Shown here in pieces: positions 47,264-57,180 of a DNA stretch of 64,000 bases. Position 1 is the stretch's first letter, and every line of letters begins with the position of its first letter. Under the pieces are notes generated by a model. It had not been told where the DNA came from. It worked only from the letters and a program-made list of their open reading frames with translations, and did no database searches. This DNA is from Apricaphanius iberus (taxonomy: Eukaryota > Chordata > Actinopteri > Cyprinodontiformes > Aphaniidae). The DNA lies in the NCBI GenBank assembly GCA_028564705.1, contig JAPXFQ010000351.1, forward strand, positions 434,001 through 498,000, in the 5' to 3' direction. Both the position numbers and the translations under genes were made by a program.

Positions 47264-48104
47264 CCCTTCGTAGTCCCTCAAATAAATGCTACACTTGGGA
47301 TCATCGGCACAAAAAAATGTCCAAGAGAAAAAAAGTGCAAATAAAGTCATATAATATTTAATTACTCTCAATTTGTTTTTCACAAATGCCATCCTTGGCC
47401 TCAGTCCTCTGGAAACATAAAAACATGCCTGTTTTTGAGATGAAAGCCATTTAATACCAGGTTTTATTTGAAAATCTGAACTCTAAAACCCCCCCCAAAA
47501 AACAGGAAAATGACATATAAAATTGTCTATTAGGATATTGCTTTTCTTAAAATGACCGATTTTTTTGATGCAGACTGTAGAAACAACATTCACAAAAATT
47601 ATGAAACCAAGCATGGACACCAGTGTATGACATCTCTAAAAAACGCTCAAACCATATTTTTTAGAAATACATATTGCATTATGAATTCAGGGCCCATAGG
47701 ATCCCAAAAATGTGAATAATTTAAATGCATCTTAATTCAATGCCCCAGCATTTATAAAGAAATCCATTATTCAGGTGAAAAAAAGTCAAAACTACAATTT
47801 CAGTTTATGATGGCCGCGGAAACACTGGTGTGTAATTTTTTTTTAAATGGGGATATTAAAGTCTGTTAGAAAAATGTCGTTTAAATGGGAGTCAATGGCA
47901 CAAAAAAATGTCCGAGGGACCTTTTTGTTACTGTAATGAATATACAATGTTTTAAATCTAGTATGAGAAAAAAATATATATTTCTGTCAAACTCCTCCAA
48001 AAATGCACATCTTTGGAAAAAATTGTAAGAATTGCATTAGCACAACAGTTATTCTAAAAATGACACCCGCCTGCGCAAAAAAACGCCCCAGGGACTATTA
48101 AGGG
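47264..48104. mobile_element. piggyBac-type MITE, TTAA target site
   Basis: TTAA lies on both sides (47260-47263 and 48105-48108), the exact duplication used by piggyBac elements. The ends are inverted repeats starting CCC: left CCCTTCGTAGTCCCTC, right GGGACTATTAAGGG. An internal motif GGCACAAAAAAATGTCC occurs at about 47306 and again at about 47898. 841 bp, no transposase. Confidence 0.8.
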
Positions 48105-48108
48105 TTAA

Positions 48109-49749
48109 ACGTACCTCTAACATCCAGTTATACATATTGTCAAAGAAAATCAATGAGGCTTATTTGATATGTTATAATAATTGCCACTTTGCTAGCTTGC
48201 AGGTGGACTAGCACATTGCTTCAGCCCTTTTGGTCAGCCCTTTTGAGCCAACTTTGGTGTTTTTTTCTTTGTTTCTTTCGTCCTGGTTAACAAATTAATA
48301 AATGAATTTTCTGTGATCCCAGTCCGCCACCCCTATCAGTGAGTTCACATGCCTCTGATCATCTTTAGTTTAAAATCTAAATACTCAGACCAATAAAACC
48401 TTGGTTAACAATGAAAATATATTCTTTAAAACAAAATATGATATTTCTAAGCACACGTTGCTGTTTTGTAAAGAACAAGCATAAAATTGCATCAGACTGT
48501 ATAAATTACTCAAACCTGGACTGGAATTTTGTAAACCAATGTTTAACCCCTTTAACATTCCTGCAATTTCCACCCAAAATATTTTTTAAACGCATACCCA
48601 AATACAAATTAGAGGGGTTTTTGAACCATTTGGAGTAGAGATATGGCTAGGGTCTCTTTGGAAAGAAAACCCTCTGAAATTTGTCACAGCATAGTGAAAG
48701 TATGTCTAAGTGCAAATGTTGCCCTCTTATATAATTTTTAATACAGTGGAAAATATAAAATGCTGTGTCTACTTATTTAAATTTATAAGATACATGCTCA
48801 AAAATAGTTTTAGAATAGTTTTAAAAGTTTAATTTCACTTCTTCAGTGTGGGTTAGGGTTGACAAAAGGGCTTCTTGTGCTTACAGTGGTCATTGTAACC
48901 TTGTTTGACATCCATAATTGAAATCACAAGGCTTTTAGCTTTCAAATGATAATATATGTATATTTTAATAAAAGCTTGTTTAGACAGTAGTAGCATTCAA
49001 CTACCAACCATTTAATGGGCCCGTGGGTGGGCCCTAGGAACGCTACAATCATGTTTAAAGCAATATTTGAGAAACTTTTCATTTTTTCATGAAAATACAA
49101 AAGGAGATTCTTGTGAACCGAATTTTGGGTATCATCTTGTTTTGTATCATTGCACTCCTCCTAATTATGCAGTAACTTCTTACAGTTATTCTTAAACAAC
49201 TACCTATCCCTTGCCTATCCTGGATTAGCCTTGAAGGGTTGTGGTCATGTAGAGTTATTGTCTCTGTGTTTGTGTTCTCTATGTTTTGTATGTTTTGTAC
49301 ATGGCGGCAAGGAGAATTTCCCTACAGGGCAAAATTTAACTGCTACAGGAGGAGCAGCAGGAGGAGAGCTTTCTAAGATCTCTCGCCTTATTCTCGCTCT
49401 TACTTACTCTTCTTAGCTTCTCCTATCAATTAATTTATTCACTCAGCCGAAGGACTGTGGATTAACAGTATTGCATTTTGCTAGGCCAAGAACTTTGAGA
49501 AACTGCTACAGAAACAGGATGCCTTGGAAATAAAGCTCCATGGAAACAAAACTATGCTTTCTGGAAGTAAATTTAGAGATTAACGCTGGATATGGAAATG
49601 AGACAACACTATAGATGACAGGAAAGGAACAAGAACCTGGCAGCCTTGTTCTCACTCTGTCCTGTCTCACTCAGAAGTCACAGAACAACACTATTCCATC
49701 ACCAAGGCAGAGGATGGGTAGCACACCAAGCTCAAACTACGATGAACAC
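48109..49749. other. Intronic sequence, perhaps with a second TTAA-type MITE
   Basis: 48541-49050 begins TTTAACCCCTTTAACATTCC, reminiscent of the previous MITE, but no matching right end could be fixed. 49240-49440 precedes LINE ORF1-like sequence and may be its 5' untranslated part. Confidence 0.35.
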
Positions 49750-50345
49750 TAGTAAGCTTTGATATCACTCCCCTTGGAATCTTTTAAAAATAGATTTATA
49801 ATCCTCTACTCCCTGAAAGATGATGCAGCTCCTGGGATCAGTCAAGGCTATGAGAAGACATCCAGCCACAAAAGACCCCCAATGAGTGATGACACAGCAC
49901 CTGGAAACAGCCGAGAACAAAGGAAAAAATCAAGCAGTGTGAAATGTACACATGATAACATAAAACCTCCTCAGCAAAGGTTCTGCACACTAAATGGGAT
50001 CGAAAACTTCTGTGGCGAAAACAGTAGTGTTTACAGCTGCCCAAAGAACAGTATTAGACACATCACAGAGAAGATCCCTTCTATGACTGGGCTTTATCCA
50101 GGATCAAAATACTCATTATCCATGCAGGATCATATGACATAAGCATCAAGAAGAGTGGCTTGGCGAAGTTCTCTGAACTTCTTCAGATGCTTAATGAACT
50201 TTAGAGCACAAAACTTTTCATTAGTGGACTGGTCCCTGAGGGAGCAGATGAATGGTATAACAGAATCATCAGCTTCATAAACAGTTGAAGACAAAATGCT
50301 TGGAATAGTCAATCACCTATTTAAAGAATTTCAGTGTATTTGGCT
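49750..50345 (+). pseudogene. LINE ORF1-like fragment with esterase-type (SGNH) domain
   Basis: A 127-codon frame (49759-50142) contains GIENFCGENSSVYSCPKNSI, then ITEKIPSMTGLYPGSKYSLS. It continues in another frame with IKKSGLAKFSELLQMLNEL and after a stop FISGLVPEGADEWYNRIISF. These phrases match my memory of the ORF1 esterase domain of fish CR1/L2-type LINEs, in which the IxG and later Asp-His parts form an SGNH-hydrolase fold. The catalytic Ser block is not clearly seen. Stops and frameshifts make it inactive. It probably belongs with the other L2 pieces downstream. Confidence 0.5.
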
Positions 50346-50502
50346 CTGCACACAATCTATTCAAGGAAAAGCAGCTTTGTCTCAACAGAGCCATTTGAGA
50401 CTCATTGCTTCAAGCATTTTCTCTTATGTAAATAAGAAGGCACTGTGTTTCTCCAACACAACTTATATGCAACCTTGACACCCAGCCTGCTGCAGATAAG
50501 CA

Positions 50503-50940
50503 TAAGGCAAGGCAATTTTATTTGTATAGTACACTTTCAACAAGGTATCGCAAGGTGCTTTACATAATTCAGTGGTAAAGAAATAAAACACGATAAAGCA
50601 TGGAAAATAAAACAGGAATTATGATATAAAATTATAAAAACATTAAACGCATTAGATACAACACCAAAGAAAGAAAAACCGCAATTAAGTGCAACAGCAT
50701 AGAATATAACAGTAAATTAAACATCAAAAACAGTAATCAGTCATAGCACAAACACAATCATATTAGAACATTACTCAAAGGCAGCTGTAAACAGATGGAT
50801 TTTTATTCTTGATTTAAAAGAGCTTAACCATTCAGCAGCTTTGCAGCTGTATGGAAGTTTGCTCTAGATAAGGGGAACACAGAAACTGAAAGCTGGTTCA
50901 GCAGGAGAGATAACAGATTTGTGAATCCATACCACATTTT
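50503..50940. repeat. Common teleost interspersed repeat (AAGGCAATTTTATTTGTATAG type)
   Basis: Starts GGCAAGGCAATTTTATTTGT and GGTGCTTTACATAATTCAGT, continues through A-rich sequence to TTGATTTAAAAGAGCTTAAC and GGAAGTTTGCTCTAGATAAG. All are hallmarks of a very abundant fish repeat. No coding capacity. Confidence 0.7.
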
Positions 50941-51009
50941 CAGACTTCTAGAACACTGTGCACACAGACATATACGAAAAACACCCAACCCCCCCATGCT
51001 GTCTATGAA

Positions 51010-51430
51010 CTGAAAATAAAATTGAGAATCTGAATGGAAATATGTTGCGTTTAAGAATTATGTTCATATGTCCCACCAGGGCTCTGAGGTCCTCCTTTCA
51101 ACATTTGTTGGAAGTTCAATTTTATAGACTCAGATCAAGGGGATACAAAGCCTTTTCCATATGTGGCGCTAAACTGTGGAATGAGATTCCCTTGCAAATT
51201 AGGGTTGCTCAATCCCTTGAAGATTGTTTGAATCTCTTTTTAAAAAAGTAATCTTTTTGTGCTGGCTTTCTACTGCAACTTAGCAATTCTATTCTTTTCT
51301 TTCTCTCCTTCTCTTTATTCAATTGTATTCCTTTTAAGAATTAGTATGGTTAATGATTTTTATGTGTTTTATGTACAGCACTTTAGGGCAACCTTGGCTG
51401 TTAAAAATGGGCCTAATAAATTTAACCTTG
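51010..51430 (+). pseudogene. L2-like LINE C-terminus and 3' end
   Basis: A 69-codon frame (51042-51251) includes PTRALRSSFQHLLEVQFYRL, RSRGYKAFSICGAKLWNEIP and LQIRVAQSLEDCLNLFLKK before the stop, matching the last residues of L2-type pol. The 3' untranslated part follows with ATGTACAGCACTTTAGGGCA and GGCCTAATAAATTTAACC. 5'-truncated. Confidence 0.75.
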
Positions 51431-51861
51431 TATGTCTTCAGATTATATAGCAATTGCACGTATTGGTGCATGTATAAAGTTTAAATAGCAATTGCCCTAA
51501 GGACTAAAGTAAAGCACTATACAAGTACAAGTCATTTACAAAAATATACGCACCGATTTTATCTGAAACTTAGTTAGACTTAAATATTGAAACATCTACA
51601 ATGGTAGAATCGACTCATCCAAACTACAACTTTTTAAGTGAGAGCAGGAAGCAGAGAAGAGGGGGCGGTATAGACACACTCTTTAATAACCCACTAAACT
51701 TTAAAAAGGTATTTCTGAGTTCATTTGAGTCTTTTGAATAGTTAGCTACACAGATTAAAGACCAAAATTACGTCTTATTTATAATGTAATAAATTATATT
51801 AAATCCCTATTTAGACGAGCTAAAATATTAAGAAACGTCAGCCTGACCCAATATGTCAAAC

Positions 51862-51991
51862 ATCCATCCATCCATCCATTTTCTGAACCGTTTATTCCTC
51901 AATGGGTCGCGGGAGGGCCGGTGCCTATCTCCAGCTGTCCATTGGCGGGAGGCGGGGTACACCCTGGACAGGTTGCCAGTCCATCACAGAC
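51862..51991 (-). mobile_element. Short SINE-like repeat with (GATG)n tail, inserted in LINE
   Basis: On the minus strand: GTCTGTGATGGACTGGCAAC, CTGTCCAGGGTGTACCCCGC, later CACCGGCCCTCCCGCGACCC, and a tail of ATGG units. A 9-bp duplication ATGTCAAAC flanks it (51853-51861 and 51992-52000), evidence for retroposition. This is the ubiquitous teleost tail found on several SINE/LINE families. Confidence 0.85.
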
Positions 51992-52607
51992 ATGTCAAAC
52001 AACCAACAAAAAATCAAGGACACACCCTAGACTTGATTATTAGCAAAGGTTTATATATCTCCAACATCTCTGTAGTTTATATTGCGTTATCTGACCTTTT
52101 GCCCATTTTCTCTGAAAGCACAATCCCTGCTGTTCCCTTACAGATAAGAGAGATTGTAAGCCGTTGTAAAAAGGGTTACCTCTGGTACATCTTAGTTGAA
52201 ATCTTTAAACAAATTTACTGCTCTGCCTCACCCCATCCCCTTCATTCTCCTACACAAGCCTAGTAAACAAGCTGGTAGATAGCTGTCTTCCTAAGGTTTC
52301 AGACATCATTGATACCATTGCTTCAACTAAAGTTAAATTATTCTCAGGTAAAAAGAAGTGTCCACGGACTAGCGATCCACTGGTGCGCAGTATTAAAAGG
52401 GAGTGTTGGTGAGCTGAGAGAAACTGGAGGAAAACTCAACTCCAGGTTCACTGTGAGACCTACAAAAACAGACTGAACAGATACTGCTTCACTCTGAACG
52501 ATGCAAGAGAATCGTTCTTTTCTGGAATATATATACGAGAAACATGAATTTCACAACAGTTGAGAGACTAACTAAAGACTTTAGAAACGGAGAGTTAAAA
52601 CAAAAAC

Positions 52608-53212
52608 TATCTCCGTCCACACTAGCGTTTTCCCTGCGTATTAGAATTGATCTCCGTCCACATTAAAACGACTGAAAACGCGGATCACGTGACCATTCTC
52701 CAACACTGGGCTTGCGCGCGCCGATATAAACAGGAAATAGATTTACCATTCCTCGGATTTGATGAAAGTATCCAAGCTAACGTACCTGCTAAACATGTCG
52801 AAGGCCAGAGATTTTTTTTCATGGACCGATGATGAGGTCAGTAACGCTTGTAATTCGTTATCCATGTTTCAGTTTCTAACGTAATGTACTCCAGGCTGTT
52901 CTTGCATGTTATCTTTCAGAGATGGGTCACGTGATGGGTGGCTGACGAATCAGGGAAGGATACGCCATGAACGATGACACACAATCATAGAGCCGAGTAT
53001 GATCTGCTGCGTCATCGTTTCTAAAGTCCTCCGTTTTTAGACGTCCACACAAAAATGCCCTCCGGAGTTTCAAAACGAAAAACGGGGTCGGCAGCGTTAC
53101 TAAACTTCTCCGTTTTGGGTTTCCGTTTTTGCAGTTTTAGTGTGGATGAGAGGTGCAAACGTAGCAAAAGGTCTCGGTTTTTAAATGAAAACGCAGTAGT
53201 GTGGATGGGGCC
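52608..53212 (+). mobile_element. PIF/Harbinger-type non-autonomous element
   Basis: The right end reads AGTGTGGATGGGGCC followed by TTA. The left end carries CTCCGTCCACACTAGCGTTT and a second subterminal CTCCGTCCACATTAAAACG. The two ends are inverted repeats of the (G)GCCCCGTCCACACTAAAACG type known from Harbinger-like MITEs. The left target copy is not clear, so the start is approximate. It contains the first exon of a Myb-like gene. It splits an L2 LINE. Confidence 0.65.
52795..52836 (+). pseudogene. 14-codon first exon of a Myb/SANT-like Harbinger gene
   Basis: ATG then MSKARDFFSWTDDE, the usual start of the Myb-like protein carried by Harbinger elements (F.WTDDE.. opens helix 1 of the domain). 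It ends exactly at GAG|GTCAGT, a good splice donor. About 80 bp later TTATCTTTCAG is a good acceptor, but after it no domain continuation is present. The rest of the gene has been deleted, as expected for an internally deleted derivative. Confidence 0.6.
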
Positions 53213-53480
53213 TTAGCATCGTACCGAAAGCTTTCTAAAGAAAGTTTTCCCTGTCATCAAGTCTGATCTGATTCAAATAGTTAACTCATCCCTCCTGTCA
53301 GGTGTCTTCCCCAGGTTTTGAAAACAGTTATCAAACCACTACTAAAGAAGAACAACCTGTTAAACACATTAATGCAGAAATACAGGTCTGCATTGGTTCC
53401 AACTCCCATCATTGAATCCGCTACTAAGACCATGCTGGCCTGCAGACATTTTAATTATAATTTGTAATTATATTGTTTTA

Positions 53481-54669
53481 ATGTTTGCATGTTAGCATAG
53501 GCGTCATATTAACCGGGGACGCCGGAGACATGTTCCCCCAAGCAATTTTTATGATTGCCAGGTTTGTCCCCACCAAACCTGATGCAAAAATTCTTTACTT
53601 TCACTCCTCTAACAGCCACTTGTGCTCCCAGAAAAGTTTCTGCATCAGTCTCTGAACAAATGTTCTTTAAATCACTCCACTTTCTCATGCAGTCATGTTT
53701 CTTTTTGCTCGTATACTAGGCTAGAGCATTCTCTGCAGTAGATTTGGCATGTTTTAAAAGACTGGTAGTCAGCTACAGGTCCTGCAATGTCACTGGTACC
53801 CGTTTCCAGATGAAAAAAATGCATTTAGCCTATACAGTTCCTTTGCCATAACACAGTGCATCCTTCGATGCTTTGATGTTTTGTAGATTTTTTAATGGCA
53901 CAATTTAAATGCTTTTATTACAGCGATCGGGCTCTGTTAGGATCGGATGTCTTGTGTTCCTCACTCGGACACGACACCTGTTCCGAGAGAATCACTGTGC
54001 AGAAACCAAACACTGTCCACAGTCCCTGCATTTTCCTTGATTTTTCATCCCTAATCGCTGAAAACGCTGGATGGATAGATAGCGACAGCATTGAGTCATC
54101 AGCGCAACTTCGGAAAAATTTAAACACATTTAAAAAGGAAAACAGGTCCATCTTTTAACTTATATTGATTTAACAAAGATGTGATTTTCACCACATTTAT
54201 ACACTACAGTGCATGTTGTAATGAAACATGAAATTGATGAATGCTTAGAGGCTAAATAAATATTTAATAACTGTCCCCAGCAATCCTCAAACAACATTCA
54301 AGCTTATAAACATTGTCCCCAGCAATTTTAAAAACAAACTGTCGCTCTTGCATGTTAAGTGAAACTTTGTTTTCTCCATGTAAAAATTATCTTTTAAGCT
54401 TGGGATAGTCTTAAAGATGGATGTATTCAGCTATCTTTGAGAAATAATTAAAAGAGGTTTACTCAATAGTGGAGAAATTTTCCAACAGCTTTTTTTAAAG
54501 GGTTTTTGAAGTGCTTTGGTTAATTACCAGTGTAAACACAGGAAAAACATAATTTCAACTGTGAAATCTTAGCTGTACTCATTGCAGCTGATGTTTGTAT
54601 ATTTGTAAGGCAGATAGGAAGGAATGTGATAGCTGCATTAATATAGAGCACAAGGCTCAAATGTAGATG
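53481..54669. other. Intronic sequence, no gene recognised
   Basis: Text such as TGTCCCCACCAAACCTGATG (53574) and TTGTCCCCAGCAATTTTAAA (54313) recurs within the segment, hinting at a decayed repeat. The 87-codon frame at 53895-54158 overlaps a 77-codon antisense frame; neither shows a family. Confidence 0.4.
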
Positions 54670-54677
54670 TTTCAAAA

Positions 54678-55538
54678 TAGGGCTGGGCGATATGAGCTAA
54701 AGTTAATATCATGGTGTATTGAGCATTTTACCTCGATAACGGTAAGTGCACAATAACAATAACCACATAACCCCCCCACCCCTTTCCTTTTCTATAGTCA
54801 ATGTCCGGTAGTGGCCAAACTATCTTAATGTCCTTTAAAATATGATGGCTTATTGCTATTGAACAGCTTCAAACAGCCTTTTCATTCAGTGTTTGATTCC
54901 CACGCCTTTCTGTATTTCTTAGAGTCCAGTTTAAACTCAGAAGTGATCACATAGACCAGATGAGATGAAGAAGTTACAGGGGCTGAGTGAAATCTGTGAT
55001 TTTAGTGTGCAGTCGTTTATTTTAGGCAGAAAATATTTTACATCTGAACACAGGTGGGAAGAGGCGGCGGCTTCAAGCAACAACTCAGCGGGGTTAATAT
55101 CTGCTCCGCCTGAGGACCTGGGCGGGTGGAGCTGTCTGCTGCTCCGTTGCTGCAGTAACAAACATACGGGCTCCACGTTAAAGTCCAAGTATCCAATGAC
55201 TCCATAAAAAGTCACTTTATTTGTCACTAGCTGCATTTTTCTGAAAAACAGTCCTAAACCCTTCCTAAATATAGCTACACAGTAGCTGAGTTAGCAGCGC
55301 TTTCCCCTCAGTTCAGTATCATTTCCTCTGTGTGTCACATGACTGCGTAGTCACGTGACTCAAGGCAAAGCTCACTTCTTAAAGGGGCAGGAGCACCGCT
55401 AAACTAAAACACATCTTTTCGGTTTTTTATTAGTTTTTTTACATACCAAATTTACCAGCACAGACAAAATGATCGGTAACAATAGGCAACAGTCATAAAT
55501 TTCAGTATCGGTACATTTTCGGTATACTGCCCACCCCT
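54678..55538 (-). mobile_element. hAT-type element, copy B, inverted relative to copy A
   Basis: Reverse complement of the 35703-36544 element. Left end TAGGGCTGGGCGATATGAGC, right end GGTATACTGCCCACCCCTG. Long stretches match base for base across the 104-codon frame of copy A; here that frame has 99 codons because of a 15-bp deletion (near 55130). Paired palindromes are at 55338-55363. A clear target duplication is not seen (the flanks share only CAAAA). No transposase. Confidence 0.85.
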
Positions 55539-55955
55539 GAAGCCCAAAAGTTTACTTGATAAAAGAACAGTCACAAATTTCGATTTATTAGATGCGTTTG
55601 TTCACGGTCCATATATCCTTTGATTTCACACCCACTGACAATATATCACAAATGACAGCATATTGTTCAAAGTGGTCTCTTGATAAATGATATCAGTGAT
55701 ATGAAGTGATCTATGAACAGCAGCCTACAAAGTATGGTAGGTCATGTCGGCCCATATACCTTAGAATCACAAAAGAGAAAAAAATGAATGAATTCAGAAG
55801 TGAACCTTTTAAGCAAGACTGGTCTGGGGTTTACGTGGTTGATGTAAATGAAGCTTTTTTTTTTTTACACATACATATCACTATAGCACACTTTCCAAAC
55901 AAGGCAATTCAAAGTGCCAGTCACGAGAACAAATTATAAACAAAACACGCAACCA
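55539..55955. other. Intronic sequence with a short repeat piece
   Basis: 55868-55925 (CTATAGCACACTTTCCAAAC, AAGGCAATTCAAAGTGCCAG) is a fragment of the common ATAGCACATTTC...AAGTGC repeat. Otherwise nothing recognised. Confidence 0.45.
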
Positions 55956-55959
55956 GATT

Positions 55960-57180
55960 ATTTTATTGAAAATTGAGTTGCCTATAACGGCAAAAATATT
56001 GGTAATGAATTCAATCGGTTTTTCAGAAATATTGGAGCTAATATAGCTACTTCAATAAATGCATCTTGTCAAAGTAGAACATTTGAAATGGAAAGTAGAA
56101 TCATGCAGTCCATGTTTTTTCGGAGAGCTAGTAAAGATTACATTTTTTGCCATTGTAAGAAAATGTAAAAGTAAAACCTCAGTAGTTACGGATGATATTA
56201 TGGCATTTATGAAAATAACCATTGCCCACATTATTAAGCCACTGGCTTTGATTTGTCATTTTTTCCAAAAAACTGGGGTTTTTTCAGAAAAATTGAAATT
56301 CCCTAAAGCAGTCCCTTACTTCAAAAATGGTGATACACTCAAATTGAACAATTATGGACCGATGTCGCTACTATCTGGGTTTTCTATGATCTTTGAGAGA
56401 TGATTTAGTCAAAAACTAAATTTTTTAACGAAACATGAATTATTTAGTGAAAAACAGTAAGGGTTGAGAGCACAGGGCTACTGGTTTATCAAAAATTGAT
56501 TTGGTTGAAAGAATTACAGCTGCTACTGAAAGAAAACAATATACAGTGGGAGTGTTTATTGATTTACGTAAAGCATTTGATACTATGAATCATGATATGT
56601 TACTATGAAAATTGTACAACTATGGGAATAGTCAGAATAATCAGTGGCTTCGAAATTACATTTCAAATCGTCAGCAGTTTGTACATACGGTCTAAATTTG
56701 TATTACAGTAAGGTTATATAGAGAGTTCTGCAATGGTACATTTTAGGGCCATTGCTTTTTATTTTGTTTTTTTAATTAGTTCTGCAAATCATATCTTTTA
56801 TCTAGTTTATTGTATACGCTTTAATTTTTAATGATTCTCCCAGACTTCGGTTATTGTGTTGAAGAATACATAATAATCAGAATAATCAGTAAAAATGAAG
56901 ATTATAGAGCACATACTAACAGCTTATTTATTGCAACTAGACAATTTAGATTTAGGGATCTTGTTGATTGAAAAATATTAATTATCATGCAGAAGGCCAA
57001 ATAAGAATTCTGCCAAATGATGTGCAAAATGTATTTAGTCTCGTTAGTCAGGCCGTTTGCTTAAGAAGGAAAAACTATTTTCAAATTATGTTTGCAGAGA
57101 CAACTTTGAAACAGAAATGTCTCTCTTTATGGAGTGTAATCTGGAACTCTTTGAACAATGTATAAATATTAAATTATTAA
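55960..57180 (+). pseudogene. Degenerate LINE reverse transcriptase (Jockey/CR1/L2 superfamily)
   Basis: Readable blocks in several frames: FPKAVPYFKNGDTLKLNNYG then PMSLLSGFSMIFER (RT entry block, 56300-56403), VFIDLRKAFDTMNHDML (motif A, about 56548-56605), an ILGPLLFIL block near 56740, and the C-terminal end ETTLKQKCLSLWSVIWNSLN NV (57100-57165). Many stops and frameshifts and A/T-rich drift show that it is older than the other LINEs here. The YADD block is not recognisable. Confidence 0.75.

Larger units (their letters stand above)
51600..53480 (+). pseudogene. L2-like LINE: endonuclease, linker and RT start, with two insertions
   Basis: Pieces in order: NYNFLSESRKQRRGGGIDTL near 51620 (endonuclease core), then after a deletion the end of the endonuclease, PTKNQGHTLDLIISKGLYIS then YIALSDLLPIFSE (52000-52115); the linker VSGKKK-like, RTSDPLVRSIKREC and AERNWRKTQLQVHCETYKNR (52340-52480); and LNDARESFFSG. 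After the Harbinger-type insertion, RT-proximal sequence (VIKSDL-like, then KPLLKKNNLLN, 53245-53370) resumes. It is interrupted by a SINE-like piece (51862-51991) and a Harbinger-type element (about 52608-53212). Inactive. Confidence 0.8.
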
